From Ichthyophis bannanicus (taxonomy: Eukaryota; Chordata; Amphibia; Gymnophiona; Ichthyophiidae): DNA of 64,000 bases. Shown in pieces: positions 23,352-36,009 of the stretch. The stretch's first letter is position 1, and every line of letters begins with the position of its first letter. The notes below the pieces were generated by a model. That model was not told the DNA's origin. It worked only from the letters and a program-made list of their open reading frames with translations, and made no database searches. The stretch is taken from positions 49,195,788-49,259,787 of the forward strand of contig CM066039.1 in assembly GCA_033557465.1 (NCBI GenBank), read 5' to 3'. The position numbers and the translations under genes were made by a program.

Positions 23352-23883
23352 CAGGGCTGGTCCGTCCACTAGGCGAGCTGGGTGGGCGGCTTCGTGCCAC
23401 TGTTTTATTGCCTGTCAGACGCAACTTACTGTCAGAGGGGGGTCAGAAGCGGCAGGCCATGGGTGCTGAAGTACATGGCCTGCCACGGGCAACAAAGCAG
23501 CGGCACAAATCTGCTGCTTTTAAAATGCTGCGGCGGCCACTGCCCGTCTCTTGAAATCAGTGGCAGTGAGGGGCGAAGGCGTGGCTCGGGGGAGGTGATG
23601 TGGCATGAGGGAAGGATGGGTTTCTGCCTGGGGTGGTAGAAACCCTTGGGCCGGCTCTGATGCGATGGCCAGTCAGTGTCTGCCAAGTGTTAACGAATGG
23701 CAGGTTTGGGTCAAACATCAAGCAAACCTGGCAGTCACCAAGGACAGCAACCTCTGGAGGGCAGCAAAGAACAGAACATTCAAAGCTAAACAGATTGTCA
23801 CAGTTGGGGGGGTGGGGGAGAGGGTAAAGCTTAAGGTTTGCCTAGAGAGCCAACACCTTGAACTAACTCTGGGGCCGGCCCTA
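23352..23883 (+). repeat. hAT-like MITE, composite of two copies
   Basis: It starts CAGGGCTGGTCC and ends GGGGCCGGCCCT. An internal 'gggccggctctg' end near 23648-23660 indicates that two related copies are joined. The second half carries 'gcagcaaagaacagaacatt' and 'ttaaggtttgcctag' as in the other copies. GC-rich open frames here are not coding. Confidence 0.65.
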
Positions 23884-24109
23884 TTGAAAAAGGTCCTTAG
23901 GGCTGGTCATGCCACTGAAGAGGTAGAAACTGGATAAGTGATAGTCTAAGAGAAGCAGTTCACATCTAAATTTCAATTTCAGAGGCATATCAAGCTGATA
24001 ACAATAGAGCGATATCACTTGAAGACTCAAGAAATAAGTCATTGGTTTCCGATCTAATGACTAATGCAAAGATATCCACCTGTGGAGGGCAATTGTAGAG
24101 CAGGACACC

Positions 24110-24470
24110 TAGGTATGGGCAATAGGTTAAGCCTATTTTATAAAGACAAGTAGGCACCTGCCTGTCCTTATAAAACACCAGCGTAAGTGGCAGAGGTTGA
24201 GCCTTAAGTTGAGGTGCAGATGTTTATATCAGCTCTATAGCAGGTGTAAATAAATGCACATAAAGTTTGCAAGTATGCGCATAGATTAACGTATTTTACA
24301 ATCACTGTGTTTACTTGTGAACTTTGCCCATGCTCTGCCCACATTGTGCCCCCAGCTGCTCCTACCAGCAAAGTGCATGCCTTCATGGCAAGATATGCAT
24401 TTTTATGCTGGTTTGTATTTTGCAAGAGTCACATATGCACTTTAACGACTTGATAAAATTAGGTCCCAAA
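24110..24470. repeat. MITE with TTTATAA-type ends
   Basis: The left end is 'gcctattttataaagac' and the right end 'cttgataaaattaggtccc'. The interior is rich in GCATAA and GTGCAC words like 10088-11221. Confidence 0.5.
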
Positions 24471-25082
24471 AGTCGCAAATTGACATTTTCTCAGTGGTTG
24501 ACAACTTCAGCAGAAATGCCAGATATTGAGCAGTTACGAAGATGTGACTCCCCTCTCATTCTTAAAGGTTGCTTTTCTAGGTGAGATGAAGAACCATAGT
24601 AGGACACACAGTGTGAGAGCCAGGGCTGGTGCTAAGGCAAACTATAGTGCTAATGGTCTGAGGATGGCCCGCTGCTGCACCTCTCTTTAACATGGAACGG
24701 CAGATTTAAACAGCACCGCAGCGCTTACTGAAACCTCTGGTGCTGTATACTGTTTGTGCTTCTGCCCCCTCCAAAGCAGACTTCCTTTTGCATGGGGGCT
24801 TCTGCCCTCATGCAAACAGGAAGTGTGTGTCAGAGGGGCAAGGCAGGAATAGGGGGGTGCCAGGAATGAGGGCATCTCATATCTGTTGCACTGGTCTTGG
24901 TGAGAGCACGTATGTGTGTCTGCCTATATGTGTCCTGTCACCTAGACTGTCAAAGGCACATTCTTACATATGTTGTGCCCACTGTATGATGGTGACATCT
25001 GTAGGGGTGTCAATATATGCATGCACAAGTGCCAATTCCTGTAAGTGCATAAATGTGCACTGTGGGCACACAGGAAGACTTT
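24471..25082. other. No gene recognised
   Basis: A short hAT-like MITE end may lie at 24617-24690 ('cagggctggtgctaaggcaa'). The 129-codon frame at 24740-25129 has no motif and overlaps repeat sequence. Confidence 0.5.
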
Positions 25083-25472
25083 GGAGCTCTTCTACTAAAG
25101 TGTGCTATGCATTTTCTGTACGGCCATGACACTTAAGGCACACCAACTGGCAATCATGCGTTTGGGTGCAGAGTGGACTTGTTATGCACTGACTCACCAC
25201 GCCCACTCTCTGTTCCTATCATGCACTGTCAATGTCACAATTAACATGGGTTCACCTTATGCTACCTCAGTAGGTGGAGTTAAGAGCATCTGCATTAATT
25301 GCGAATGCTGCTGACATATGTTAGGGTACTGTTCAAAGTGGTACTAATGGGATACTAGACATGCCGCTGACAATTAGCACACAGTGTCTACAATTACCAC
25401 GTGTTAGTTTTTGCGCTAAACATGCGTTAGGTTTTTGCAGCTAACGCACTTTAGTGAAAGGTCCTCTTTATC
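25083..25472. repeat. MITE of the TTTACTAAA family
   Basis: The left end 'agctcttctactaaagtgtg' and right end 'gcactttagtgaaaggtcct' are inverted copies. Non-coding interior. Confidence 0.65.
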
Positions 25473-27810
25473 TTCTGCTGTCTGTGTGCTCTGTGAATAT
25501 ATTATGGAGCATTTCCATGAATACTGCCGTCAATTGGGTTCTCTTGTCTCTATTGCCAGAAAATTACAAGGTACTCCAAGAATAAGAATAAAGGTCTTCT
25601 CAGAGCAAAACATCAGATCCAGCTAAAAGCACATCAGGCTTCGCTAACAAATTTCAGTTTAGCTCTAACTCAACCTTCCACATAATTTTATCTATTTGCC
25701 TCCAATTACACACCGAGCTGGGCACCTCCACGTTGCTTCATAGCTACCTTCATCCTGTCTTCTCATTATCCCTTCCAAATATTTAGTGAAAGAAAGGAGA
25801 CCTCATTAATCATGACTTTCTTGCGGAAGAATGGGTTCTGAGAAACAAACTGCATTATTTTAAATTACGGAGCTGGATATGATAACCGTTAAACATCTCC
25901 GTTATGCTAATGCATGTTTTGGGGGGTTTTGTCTTTTTTTTTTTTTAAAGTGCAGCTGATTATGTTGCTCAAGGCAAAAGAATGCAGCAAACAACTGCGA
26001 TTAGTTTTGCACGCTGAAATGGTTGGAGATTCGTTTTCAATCAATAGGCTTCTCTCATGGGTTTATTTCTAATTATAGGTCTGGATTTCCACCTCTGCAG
26101 AGATGAGTTTGACATGATCATGCAGGGAAGACAGCTGGATACAAAGAATAAATAAATAAATACATGGATGCATGCATACATACATATTTCCTTGGTCCCT
26201 GTAGATAGAAAATCTCCAGTGTAGCCTTCACAGTACCACAGTTCCTTCCAGATAGCTGTCTTTTATTTAATGGAAGCAGAGGGAAGGGATGCATCTACTT
26301 TTTAATTTGCCTTTATTTGTAATATTTCCTGCATCCTCCAGTAGTGAAAGCGTAGGGCTCGATATTGAAAGAGGTGCAGAAGGGACCAATAACCAGCTAA
26401 ACCCCCCGCCCCCCCCCCCCACACACACAGAAAAGGGCACGGATTGTGAGTCAGCTGCTGGACATGCAGGCAAAGATGGGAAATAGGTAAATACAGAAGA
26501 TTGTCTGCTGGCGGCCAAAGCTAGTGGTATGCAGGCTGGAGCCAAGCAGCGATATTCCTGCGCAAGAAAAGGCACATGAATATGAATGGATAAACCGTGC
26601 GTGGTGCAGAGGGCAGCCCATAACCGCACAGTGATGGAAAGACAGGCAAGGGTGGAATATCCCATCATACCCAGGTAATGGCACAATAACTGCATACCAT
26701 AGAAAATAGGCTGCAGACGCTGCCCACGGATAACCAGATATTGCAGAGGTACATCATAAGAGGCCATAACCAGTTATTATATCTTGCATGCGATTGTGTA
26801 CCCTATGTGCAGGAGCCCCCTCTGGCCCGGCAGAAAGCAGCAACATGGGGGCAAGGAGAATTGCAAACTTCAGCACCGTTAAAGCTGAGGCCCTGGCCAA
26901 AATGATGCTTTGATCTGAGGGGTTGCTGTATCCCAGGGGCCACCGCAGAGCCAACCTGAGGTTGTCCTCGACCATCCGTAGGGGGGGAATCCAGCTCTGC
27001 CTGCAGAGGTGAGTAGCTAATGGGAGGTCAAGGCCAAGGGAGGAGAGAAGGGGGATGGACAGAGCCGTAGGTCGGAAATGAGCACCTGGCACAGGCCTGA
27101 CTATGGGAGTGCATATGCACATTCAAACAATGAGGATGGCTTATGGCAGATGCTGTGATCAGCGCCATGAGTTAGCTTACTGACTCTGCCGGGTTCCACA
27201 GTTCTAAATGCACGACCCTGTTATCCCAGGATGCCTAGAACAGTATACATCTGCAGATTTCACACAGGAGAACACAGTAGTTCCCTCTGGTAGAGGATGT
27301 CCTGCAAATGCATGAGTCACAGGTTCAAGACTATGTCAGGGCAACTGGTGCCAGCAACAGCTTGTACAATAGCAAAACTACAAGAACAGGAATCAATGTT
27401 TAAAAAATATATTATCATTCCCCAGCTCTTTGTGTTCATCCTGCTTGTTGTGGGGGCTGTTCCAGCTTTTGCTTGTTGTGGGGGCATCCCTTCTATTATT
27501 GTACCTATTGCCCTGTGACCTGGTACAACTGCCCAGCCGCAATGAGAAATTAATGCACTGGCTATGAACATTCTAAGAACACAGAAGTAAACAGCAGGGA
27601 AAAGATGTGTATTCCCTAGTATAGCTTCACATAGGTACCCTATTCCACACATATCACCACATGTTCCAGAGCTGAAAGGTGGTATACAGCATCACAAGGT
27701 GGCCTTGTGCAACAATCACAGAAATGCAGCCCAACAAATGACATTAAACACAAACCATGGCTGAATGCTCCAAGAGTGGTGTCACAAGAAGGAGGTATAG
27801 AAAGGTGTGG
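25473..27810. other. No gene recognised
   Basis: It contains an AAAT/ACAT-rich simple repeat at 26146-26190 and a C run near 26403-26420. A box-B-like GGTTCAAGACT near 27322 hints at a SINE remnant. The 166-codon minus frame at 26267-26767 has no domain I can identify. Confidence 0.5.
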
Positions 27811-27832
27811 GGTGTGTGTGTGTGTGTGTGTG
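27811..27832. repeat. (GT)n microsatellite
   Basis: A dinucleotide run is directly visible. Downstream to 28040 is purine-rich. Confidence 0.95.
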
Positions 27833-28112
27833 GTGATAATGAGATAGGAAGGACAAGAGGGATAGGAAGAGTGGAAGAGAAGGGGAGGAGGGGCAGGGCA
27901 GCATAGTGAGGGGGTGGTCTAATCAGGCATGGATGAGAAGGAATGGGACAGAGTGGGGTGCTGGGTGGGAAAAGGTGAGGAAGCGAAGGGTGGAGAAAGT
28001 GAAGACACAGAGCAGGGTGTAGGGGCCTAGAGGGCATTTGGAAGAGGCATTAAGGGAGCAGCTGCAGAAAGGATATGGCCATATGGGGTCCAGAGGTAAA
28101 AGGCAGGTATGT

Positions 28113-28345
28113 AGAGTGGAGAAGCAGCCTAATGGTTAGAGCACTGGCTTGGGAACCAAGAGACAAGGGTTCAGTTCCTACTAGCATGCCTTGGGCAAGT
28201 CATTTAACCTTCCTTTGCCTCAGAAAAATCCAAGTTATTAATGTCCCTGTTTAATGTACATTACCAGGTTTAAGTTACAATGTCCACCTCTTTAACAGAA
28301 ATGATAAAGCAGTATAAAAACCCCCCTGTTAAATAAGTAGGTGAG
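28113..28345 (+). repeat. tRNA-derived SINE, nearly full length
   Basis: The head is tRNA-like, with an A-box-like 'taatggttagagcactgg' and a B-box-like GGTTCAGTTCC. The core reads 'cttgggcaagtcatttaacc'. The tail reads 'taaagcagtataaaaac' followed by 'gttaaataagta'. The core resembles the CORE/MIR-type SINE centre. It is the reference copy for the truncated ones at 6058, 19438 and 33827. The head is too degenerate to be a tRNA gene. Confidence 0.8.
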
Positions 28346-29645
28346 GAAGCATATGCAGGGTGAAGCTGACATACTGTGCTGATACCCAGAGGGCTGGGAA
28401 GGGATACGGGTGATGTGGAGATGATAATGAAGCCTTATCTGTAAAGAGCAACAACATTATGCCCTGCAAGGGGCCAATATCTGCACATCTGTCACAGTTT
28501 CTGGAAGCATTGTTGAAAACCTGCAGATGGCCTATCAGTGAGCAGTACTGTCATACCAATTGTACACAGGAGTTTGGGGGAACGTTGGTAGAGGGTACAC
28601 AGAGGTCTAAGTACTGACACATATGGTGACTCCCCTCTATGAATGGACACACAAGCCACTGCTGCTAGGGTGGATAGGTGACCTGGGAACAGCTCTGCAT
28701 GTGTTAGCAGTGGAGGGTCAATGTGAGCCACCAAAGGGTGCAAATCTGATCCCATACCTCTCTCCCACCGTGATTTTGGTATGCATTGGATCCTGGAGGC
28801 ACTGAAGTGCCTCTTCAGGACAATGCACTGGCAGAGGCCTGACCTCATTCAGTGCCTCCGGAAAGAGTCGTCAGCAGCCGCAGGTAAGCCCAGCACATGC
28901 CATGGTACAGGTCACACCTGGAAAGACAGCAATGATGACATGCATAGCCTACGCTTGTTGATAACATCTGATATGTTGCTAGCCTAGCATGATAGGTCTT
29001 CTGTGTCCCTCATGGGTCCACCACATGTGTCATTAGCTGACTCCCATCAAAGAAACAAATTAGCATGTACATAGCGCAGAGATCTCTATGTACATGCTGA
29101 TGATGAGTGATGCCATTCTGAGTGCATGCCCTCCAGATGCCTCACACAGCTTGGTCAGATGCAGCACACTACTACTGGTAAGTGTGCCCCCAGAGGCTGG
29201 TGGGATGTTGGGGAGCTGTGGTAGTGCTGCTTCAACCTATATGAACACTTCACTGAGTGACGCCAAGGGTACATTCCAGTGGCTGAAAGAATGAGGCACA
29301 ATAGCAAGTGATAACATCACCCAGTGTAGGGTACATGTTTATGGTGTACTGGGTGAGATCAGTCTACAGTAGCATATATCCCATGCAGTGGAATGGTATA
29401 CTAAAACCATATCTGGCCACCCAGGCAACCGTGAGAGATCACTCAGCATATTAGGGGAGGTACCATCCTCAGGGCAGCATGCATTGGGGACTTATATGCA
29501 GCACAAGAGGAGCACATGTATGGAGATGTTGCTGCCCCATGGAGTAGGCATGCGCTCTTCCCATTGTGTGTGTCCATCTGTTCTGTCCATCTCCTGCAAG
29601 TCTTACATTGCCCCCATGTTATGGCCCACAGTCCCTCTCTTCACA
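28346..29645. other. No gene recognised; isolated splice-like signals
   Basis: Donor-like sequences lie near 28884 (CAG|GTAAGC) and 29179 (CTG|GTAAGT), and an acceptor-like CTTCACAG precedes 29648. The frames they would join show no domain, so no gene model is proposed. Confidence 0.45.
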
Positions 29646-30930
29646 GCCAAAGGAACCAAGGAACAGGGGCAGAGGGAAGCAGCCAGGCAGCTGCCCCAGA
29701 ACAGCCAGATGCCCCCACCAGCTGAAGTAGCTGCATTGGAGGCAGCAGGCCCCAGATCTAGCCCCAGCACCACCACCACATCAGGCACATCTCCCACCTC
29801 CAGCACCTCTAAGTGGGAGGGGAAAGATGAAGCCCTGGAGGAGGCCCCAGAGGTGGCGAGCGATGATGTGGAGAAGGCAGCGGAAGAGAAGAATGAGTAT
29901 GAGAAGGAGGAAGAGGAGGACAGTGAAGATGGAAGAGGAGGAGGAGGTGGTGGAAAAGGAGGAAGATGTGAATGAGGAAGAGGACAGTAAAGTAGAAGAG
30001 GAGGAAGCTGTGGCAGAGGAGAAGGAGGCGGATAAAGAGCAGGAGGAGGATGAGACTGACAATGAGGATGAGGAGGCCATGGTAGAAGAGGAGTCGGGGC
30101 GAATGCCAGAGGAGGGGCGAGAGGATGTGACTAGGGTGGAGGAGGATGATGGAGAAGAAGGTGTCACAGATAATGGAGGGCCATATGTCATACTAGGGAC
30201 AAAGGGGCCAGGCTGGCCAGCAGTGGCCATTAAGGAGGAGGGCCCGGAGGAGCATGGGATGTCTGCAGTGCCTCCTGCATGTCATCAGAGCTCCACACCC
30301 CCATTGCACCATGAGTTGCCCTCATGGGTAGTTTTGGGTGTGGTCAGAAATTCTCCAGGCACCCTGATCCACTGGCACCAACAGGGGTCAACAATGACTC
30401 CTGCAGACCCTGACCTGCCACCTCATCAACTCCCCTTCAAGAGCAGTTGCTGGTCATGACCAATGTGGTGGATGACTATCAGCTCCTGAGGGAGGCAGTG
30501 ATCATGACTGCAGGGGCCATTTGTACAGGGCTACAAGTCATAGTTCGGGCCCTGCAGAGCCACATGGAGGGTTCCCTGGGATCCCAGAAGCATGTGGGGA
30601 GGGGGTGTGGCATGTGGAGGATGTTGGGGGGTATGTTGCTAGGGAAAATGGAGGGAGGTATGGGAATGGGACGGGGGAGGGGAAGGGGCTGTGCCCTGTA
30701 TGTCAAGGTTGGGTTTTTATGTCACTGCATGTGCTTTTTGCTCTTCTGTATTAAAAAGCGTGTGTTTGTACCTCACTGTGACATCATTGTCGCCTGCAAC
30801 ATAGGTGGGTGTTTGGCACATAGGGGTGAGAGATTGTGGGTTGCAATGTATAGATCGTGGCCTGTGCATACATGGTATGTCGAGTGCACAGGCCAAGGTG
30901 GTGTCCAGGCTATCAATCATGTGGCATAAT
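29646..30930 (+). pseudogene. Acidic low-complexity protein remnant, possibly from a Harbinger Myb-type gene
   Basis: After an acceptor-like TTCACAG, one frame reads a Pro/Ser/Thr-rich stretch and then Glu-rich sequence (to 29975). A second frame continues a long Glu/Asp block (29930-30180). A third carries a helical stretch, LREAVIMTAGAICTGLQVIV (30447-30600). Two frame changes are needed to join them, so the unit is broken or non-coding. Myb/SANT accessory proteins of PIF/Harbinger elements often have such acidic middles and amphipathic C-termini, and other Harbinger fragments lie nearby, but no Myb domain is found directly upstream. It may instead be a GA-rich purine tract with incidental open frames. 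Weak call. Confidence 0.3.
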
Positions 30931-32457
30931 GGGCTGAGGGGGTGTGGGAATGGCATATGCTGCAAGCCTGGGTACTGATGTAGTCAGGTGAGATGTGCAG
31001 GTCCCATCAGCCAACTAACATGTGGATGGGTGCATTGCTGCACATGTATCTGGGTGTGGGTGTGATGGAACACAAGTGAGAGCATGGACCCTGCCTGTTG
31101 AAGCCAGCACACAGGCCCCAGGTAACCTATGTGTGTATGTCTATGTGTGCAATGTTGTTTCAATTGTGGGGTGCCTAGGAAATGGGTAGTGGGATGGGAG
31201 TGGGGACACAGCATGGGAGGAGTACATGGGTGTCCATGTAGGTGGCATGGGTACCTGATGCTATGGTGCAGACTAGTCAGTGATCATGCTATACCTACCT
31301 GGGTCCTGTTATTGCCAATGGCTGGGTCATTACTGCACTATCACTAAACAATTACTGTGGCTAGTGTCAGACAGCAGCTACTGAGGGTAGATACCCCTTC
31401 TAGCACATGGCTGAAGCATGACAGATTCCCAGTCCTGTGGCTCTTGCTAGGTCAAGGTAGGTTGCAAAACATATCCAGGACTTTATGGCACAGAGCAAAA
31501 ATAATCTTTTAGAGGGATCCTGATCAAGCATAAGGGCACATGCCAGCTGCTACAGAGGAAGAGCAGCTACATGTGACAAGGAGGCTGAGGAAGGTCTTGA
31601 ACCAGTGACCACAAGGCTTTGAGGCACACAACATCCTGCTGCACCATCACTGTCCCTATCTATACCTGAACCGGTCCACATCTAGACCCCTTTCACTGTG
31701 ATGACTGTCCCCTCCTCTACCACTAACCTCCCCATCCCTGCAATGTAGGCCCCGCACCAAATACCTTGCATGCTGACAGGTTGCTTGGTGCCTGTGCATA
31801 CAAGATTCCTTGTGCTGTGTGGTGACATCCCATGGAGCACATGTTCTTGCAGCCACCTTGCAACACTTTCCATTGTTGGATTGCTCTGTACAGCAGTGTG
31901 CAGGGCCCCCTCCATCTTCTTGCTATGCCCCCGTGTCTCCCCCAGCTTGGAGGGTAGGGCTGTCTGGCCTCTAATGTAGTCTACAAACATGAGGTGATAT
32001 TCAGGTTTTCACATATCTACTATACTGTTGGTGGGAATGCCAGACAGGCCCTGGTATCCTACAGCTGATATCTGGTGCCATATGGCATGTGCAACACTGC
32101 TTCCAATGGGTGACATATGTGTTAACAAAGACTATACCACTGCTTATTGCTAATTCCATGGCTAAGGTGCCACTGCCTCATAGACCTGGAATTGGAAAGT
32201 GTGTCACTTCAGCTGAGCACCGCCCACATTGGGCCCTGCAAAATTGTGCGTATTGGACAAGGGGATGGCAGGCAGCAGTTAGAATGCCACTGAGATTTCC
32301 CCAGGGTGGCTTGGGTATGAGAGTCATAAGCACTGTGGCAGGAGGGTCATGAGTTTGATCCCCACCATGGCAATCTGCTAGGTCAGGAACTGTTGATGCT
32401 ATAGGTACACTTGACCTCCAGAGCAACTCTACAAGGTGCCTGACAAGCAGCACAGCA
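30931..32457. other. No gene recognised
   Basis: Open frames are short and without motifs. A SINE-like B-box (GGTTCAAGACC, minus strand) lies near 31600. Confidence 0.5.
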
Positions 32458-32612
32458 AACTGGGTGGTTTCTGAGGGCTGCACTGTCTGGAATGCAGCAA
32501 GGGCAGGGCATTCAGAGCAACAGTATAGATTTTCCCAGCCAGAAGTTGTGAAAGGCATGGAGTTCTTCCTAGGGCGCCAACACCTAGTACCAACTCTATG
32601 GCCTGTACCTAG
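32458..32612 (+). repeat. hAT-like MITE, diverged copy
   Basis: Shared segments are 'gcagcaagggcagggcattc', 'cctagggcgccaacacct' and 'ccaactctatggcc'. It lacks a clean left end. Confidence 0.55.
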
Positions 32613-33826
32613 CCAACAGGACCTACTGTATTTGCGCATGGCCTACCCGCCACCCCCACAAGCCTCTCATGAAGAGCCCTAGAGGCTCTTTTTGGCCCTT
32701 TCCATGCCACAGCTTGGAGAGCCATGAAGCAAACATTTGCATGCTACATGGTGCAAGCCAGCAGCTGTTATTTGCAATGATGGGATGTGCATGTGCACTC
32801 CAATAGGGGGTTACAGGGTGGCTGACATAACACTGGGCCAATGTGGATGCATCCCAAAGCTGCTGTAGCTATGGTGCAGGGATGTGCCCTTTAGCTGCAT
32901 CCCTGGTATCATGTGCCTGTTATTGGAAGCCACACATTGAGGGTGTGGACACATGTACATGTGGCAAGCCAGAGTTGCCTGACCACAGAATCTGTCCCTT
33001 TCTTGTTGATAACAGTTGTGGTAATTCTGGAGTATGAGCAACTGGAAGTGAACCACACTACTGTGACAGGCCCCTAGACTCATGTCAGGAATAAGGGGCA
33101 GTTATGGGAGTGATGAGGCAGGGCCTAGGGAAGGCAGTACAGGGCTTCAGCCCTGCCAAGCCCCATTGATGCCTCTGGAGTTCAGGGGCATCAACATGGG
33201 CATAGGTTCTGCTGCCAATGCTCTGTAGTACGGTTGAGAGCCATGGGTCGTGCTCTCTCATGCTGCTGCTCTGGAATCCCAGATCAGTCACCTCTGTGGC
33301 ATGCCTAGTGCCACCCCTCTGGGACCCAACCCCCCACCTCCACCTAATATCCCTCAACACACAGCACTCCAGTGCCCACACGTGCTGTGCTGCACTGAGA
33401 GTGCACACAGCAATTACCTTCCCTGTTCCCTCATCCCAGACCACTGCTAGCCATACACTACTGTGCCTCTATCAGCAGCCATATACCTCATCAACTACAG
33501 ATATGTTCTTCTGACTATATTTGCCCAGTGGTCAATATTCATCTACCCTTAGCAGTCCAGAGGGAGCATGGTCTGGCTGCAGGTGCATGGACCATTCCAC
33601 AGCATAACTGTGCTGTGATGGTACCACTGAATGGCAGCTCTAGATACAGACGTTTAGTGCACCATAACCAAGAGTCTACTTGCCTGGTTTTATCCATTGA
33701 CTGCGTAGTAAATGAGAGATCTCATTTACCTGGTTATATTCATTAACCGCAGAGCAAGCGCGATATTCTATTTACCTATTTTTATTGGTCAGCCGTGTAT
33801 GGGACAGGATGGTCCACTTACCTCCA
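32613..33826. other. No gene recognised
   Basis: Nothing I can identify. The open frames here overlap on both strands and show no domain. Confidence 0.5.
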
Positions 33827-33872
33827 AGATAAAGTGGTATAAAAAAACCCATTAAATAATAAATAAATAACC
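33827..33872 (+). repeat. SINE/LINE 3' tail
   Basis: It reads 'aagataaagtggtataaaa' then 'cattaaataataaataaa', the shared tail. Confidence 0.6.
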
Positions 33873-34069
33873 AGTCAACATACCGAATATCGCCAGTTAG
33901 CTTCTTGCACAGATGTGGTGGCTTCCAGTGCCCACCATTAGCACCTATATTCAACCTTCTCATCCTTTTGGGTGGGGTGTGTCCCAGTTGCGGAGTCATA
34001 ACCACATATTTTAAAAACCTTGTGCAGGTAGCCTTCCATCTGCATCGCGGTTAGCTGTTCGGACACCAC

Positions 34070-34343
34070 AGCCAATGGACACGGCCAAGAAGCGCTCTCG
34101 TATGGCTAATTTCATGTCCTCTGAGACTTCATGGCCCTGGGCCTCATCATGAAGGAGCATGCCACCCTCTTTGGCTCCAAGGATAGTAGCACACAACAGC
34201 GTGGCTGGCAGGAGATTGCCCGCAAGGCCAATGTGGTGCATCATGACAACCATGATGTGGAGGACCTGAAGAAAACGTATCATGTACTACGGCAGAATGC
34301 AAAGGAGAAGAAGGCAGCTAACAGTAAGCTGCCACCTCAATGA
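34070..34343 (+). pseudogene. Myb/SANT-like DNA-binding exon of a PIF/Harbinger element, frameshifted
   Basis: A start MDTAKKRSRMANF at 34074 is followed, after one frame change near 34120-34135, by a helical domain: MKEHATLFGS, a conserved Trp in QRGWQEIARKAN, then VEDLKKTYHVLRQNAKEKK. Spacing and composition fit the Myb/SANT-like domain (trihelix type, as in NAIF1/MSANTD proteins) that accompanies Harbinger transposases and binds the element ends. The exon is followed by a donor-like AACA|GTAAGC at 34327, where such genes often have an intron. An acceptor-like TTGTGCAG precedes it at 34027. No transposase is found next to it. Confidence 0.65.
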
Positions 34344-34345
34344 CA

Positions 34346-35345
34346 GCAACAAGAAAGCCCCCTGGAAGAGCAGGTGCTGCAGTTCATGGATGACATTGCG
34401 AGTCATTGACATTGCGAGTTATGATAACTCTGCTCCTGCCACACAGGGGGTTGAGTAGCTCCTGCTCCCTGGCTGGGGTGTAACATGCAAGATTGTTCTG
34501 ATATATGGCACAGGGTTCTGGGTTATCCTCCATGCCCTCCCATGGCCCTTCCTGCCTGGCATTTCACTGTTACAGATGCACCTGCCCATTCCCTTCCCCC
34601 ACACACATGTTCATAGACAGTCTCGTATTTGTTTGCACGTGTGACATTGTGGGGTCAGGGGTTGGTATATTGTACCATGCTGGGAGAAACCGAATATGGT
34701 TTTGCCACTGCCATTCCTTGTCAGATGATGACATTTCCTCCAGCTGTGTCCGCGACTCTGTTCTGTGCATCTAGAAGCACATCAGAGCCAATCCCTGATA
34801 GGCAATTTGACCCATATCTGCAAAGTATGGTTGGGGGACAGTTAAGAGTAAGGGGTACGCCCCCACAGTAGATCTCATGGCATATTTGTGTATGCCCAGG
34901 GCTCTTTAAAGTGTTTTCTCACCATGTCCTGGGCACATGTGCTGTACATAGAGGTGCGCAGAAAGTGTGATGTAGCCCTTCCCACTTGTGTCCTGCTCCT
35001 TGATGTGTACTTAATTGGTCACTGGCTACCACCTTGGGAATCTGCAGCAAGCAAGGGCTATGTTTGCAGATACACACATCCACTCTTTGTAGCTTTCTGC
35101 AGGCCGCATTCAATACCTGGACAGACATGCATTGTGTACAGACCTGCTTTACATACTGGTGATGTTTGCCACCTCTTCACTGCTTGCAGCACGCTGTTAC
35201 TGTATCTCTGACACTTATCTGCTGTTGGGAGCGAGCTTCATTGGGTCCACCAGTCCCTCTCCTATTAGGGCTGGTGCACACTCACTGCATTATCTCTTCA
35301 GTTCCTTTGGCTAGTGCTGAGACCCTAGCCGTGTCACTCTTGAAG
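34346..35345. other. No gene recognised
   Basis: Possible decayed transposon interior between the Myb-like exon and the repeat pair at 35346. No domain is found. Confidence 0.45.
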
Positions 35346-35492
35346 GGGTTTTGGTTTTCATTTGTAAAAGCTAATTCTTTTTTTCTATACTGCAAAGGGG
35401 GAATCTGTCAGAGTTCATTGTTGGGGTTTTTTTGTTCCAGCTACCCATTCACAGCTAGCTCTTTGAAGCCACTGACTTCATCAGGTGTTAGT
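35346..35492. repeat. Direct repeat, copy A
   Basis: It starts GGGTTTTGGTTTTCATTTG and ends CATCAGGTGTTAGT. The same sequence recurs at 35651-35821, with differences mainly in T-run lengths. Confidence 0.92.
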
Positions 35493-35650
35493 GGTCCTTA
35501 ATTAGTTTGCAAAGGAACTGGACAGCTGAGTGCTGTATAAAGGTCTACAGGACCTTGCAAGCACTGACATTCCTAACAGGGACTCAGTTGCAAGCAAGGT
35601 AATGCTGTGTGGCTTTTAATTACAATCTCTCTGCCCGAAAGCTCTTAAAT

Positions 35651-35821
35651 GGGTTTTGGTTTTCATTTGTAAAAGCTAATTCTTTTTTCTTTACTGCAAA
35701 GAGAATCTCTGTCAGTTAGAGTTCATTGTTTTTTTGGTTTTTTTTTTTTTTTGCTTTGTTTTGTGCCAGCTACCCATTCACAGCTAGCTCTTTGAAACCA
35801 CTGACCTCATCAGGTGTTAGT
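35651..35821. repeat. Direct repeat, copy B
   Basis: It duplicates 35346-35492 (shared 'ccattcacagctagctcttt' and 'catcaggtgttagt') and is lengthened by T runs at 35728-35752. The two copies are separated by about 158 bp of unrelated sequence. This may be a pair of LTR-like or MITE ends. Confidence 0.92.
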
Positions 35822-36009
35822 TCCCTCCCTACCCACTCTGACTCCCAACCACCTCATGTGAGCATTCTTGCTTTATAAGGCAACTCCCCAATTAGCTACA
35901 CATAGGAACTTAGAAGAGCACTGTCAGAACACACTTAAAAGAGGTTAACTGCTTTTTCTCTTAAAGGACAGCTGAGGAATAAATAGGCAGAGACTTTGGT
36001 AGGTCTCTC

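Noticed and set aside
26267..26767. 166-codon minus-strand frame
   Set aside because: No domain, no signal peptide, no homologous pattern I recognise, and it includes a glycine run from a C tract.
28113..28345. tRNA gene
   Set aside because: The A- and B-box-like sequences belong to a SINE head followed by a core and LINE-type tail. No cloverleaf can be completed.
28492..29294. Multi-exon host gene suggested by GTAAG donors near 28884 and 29179
   Set aside because: The frames before the donors have no domain and do not join to a consistent protein. Such hexamers are expected by chance.
29781..30230. 149-codon Ser-rich minus-strand frame (mucin-like)
   Set aside because: It is the complement of a GA-rich tract coding Glu-rich frames on the other strand. 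Composition alone creates it.
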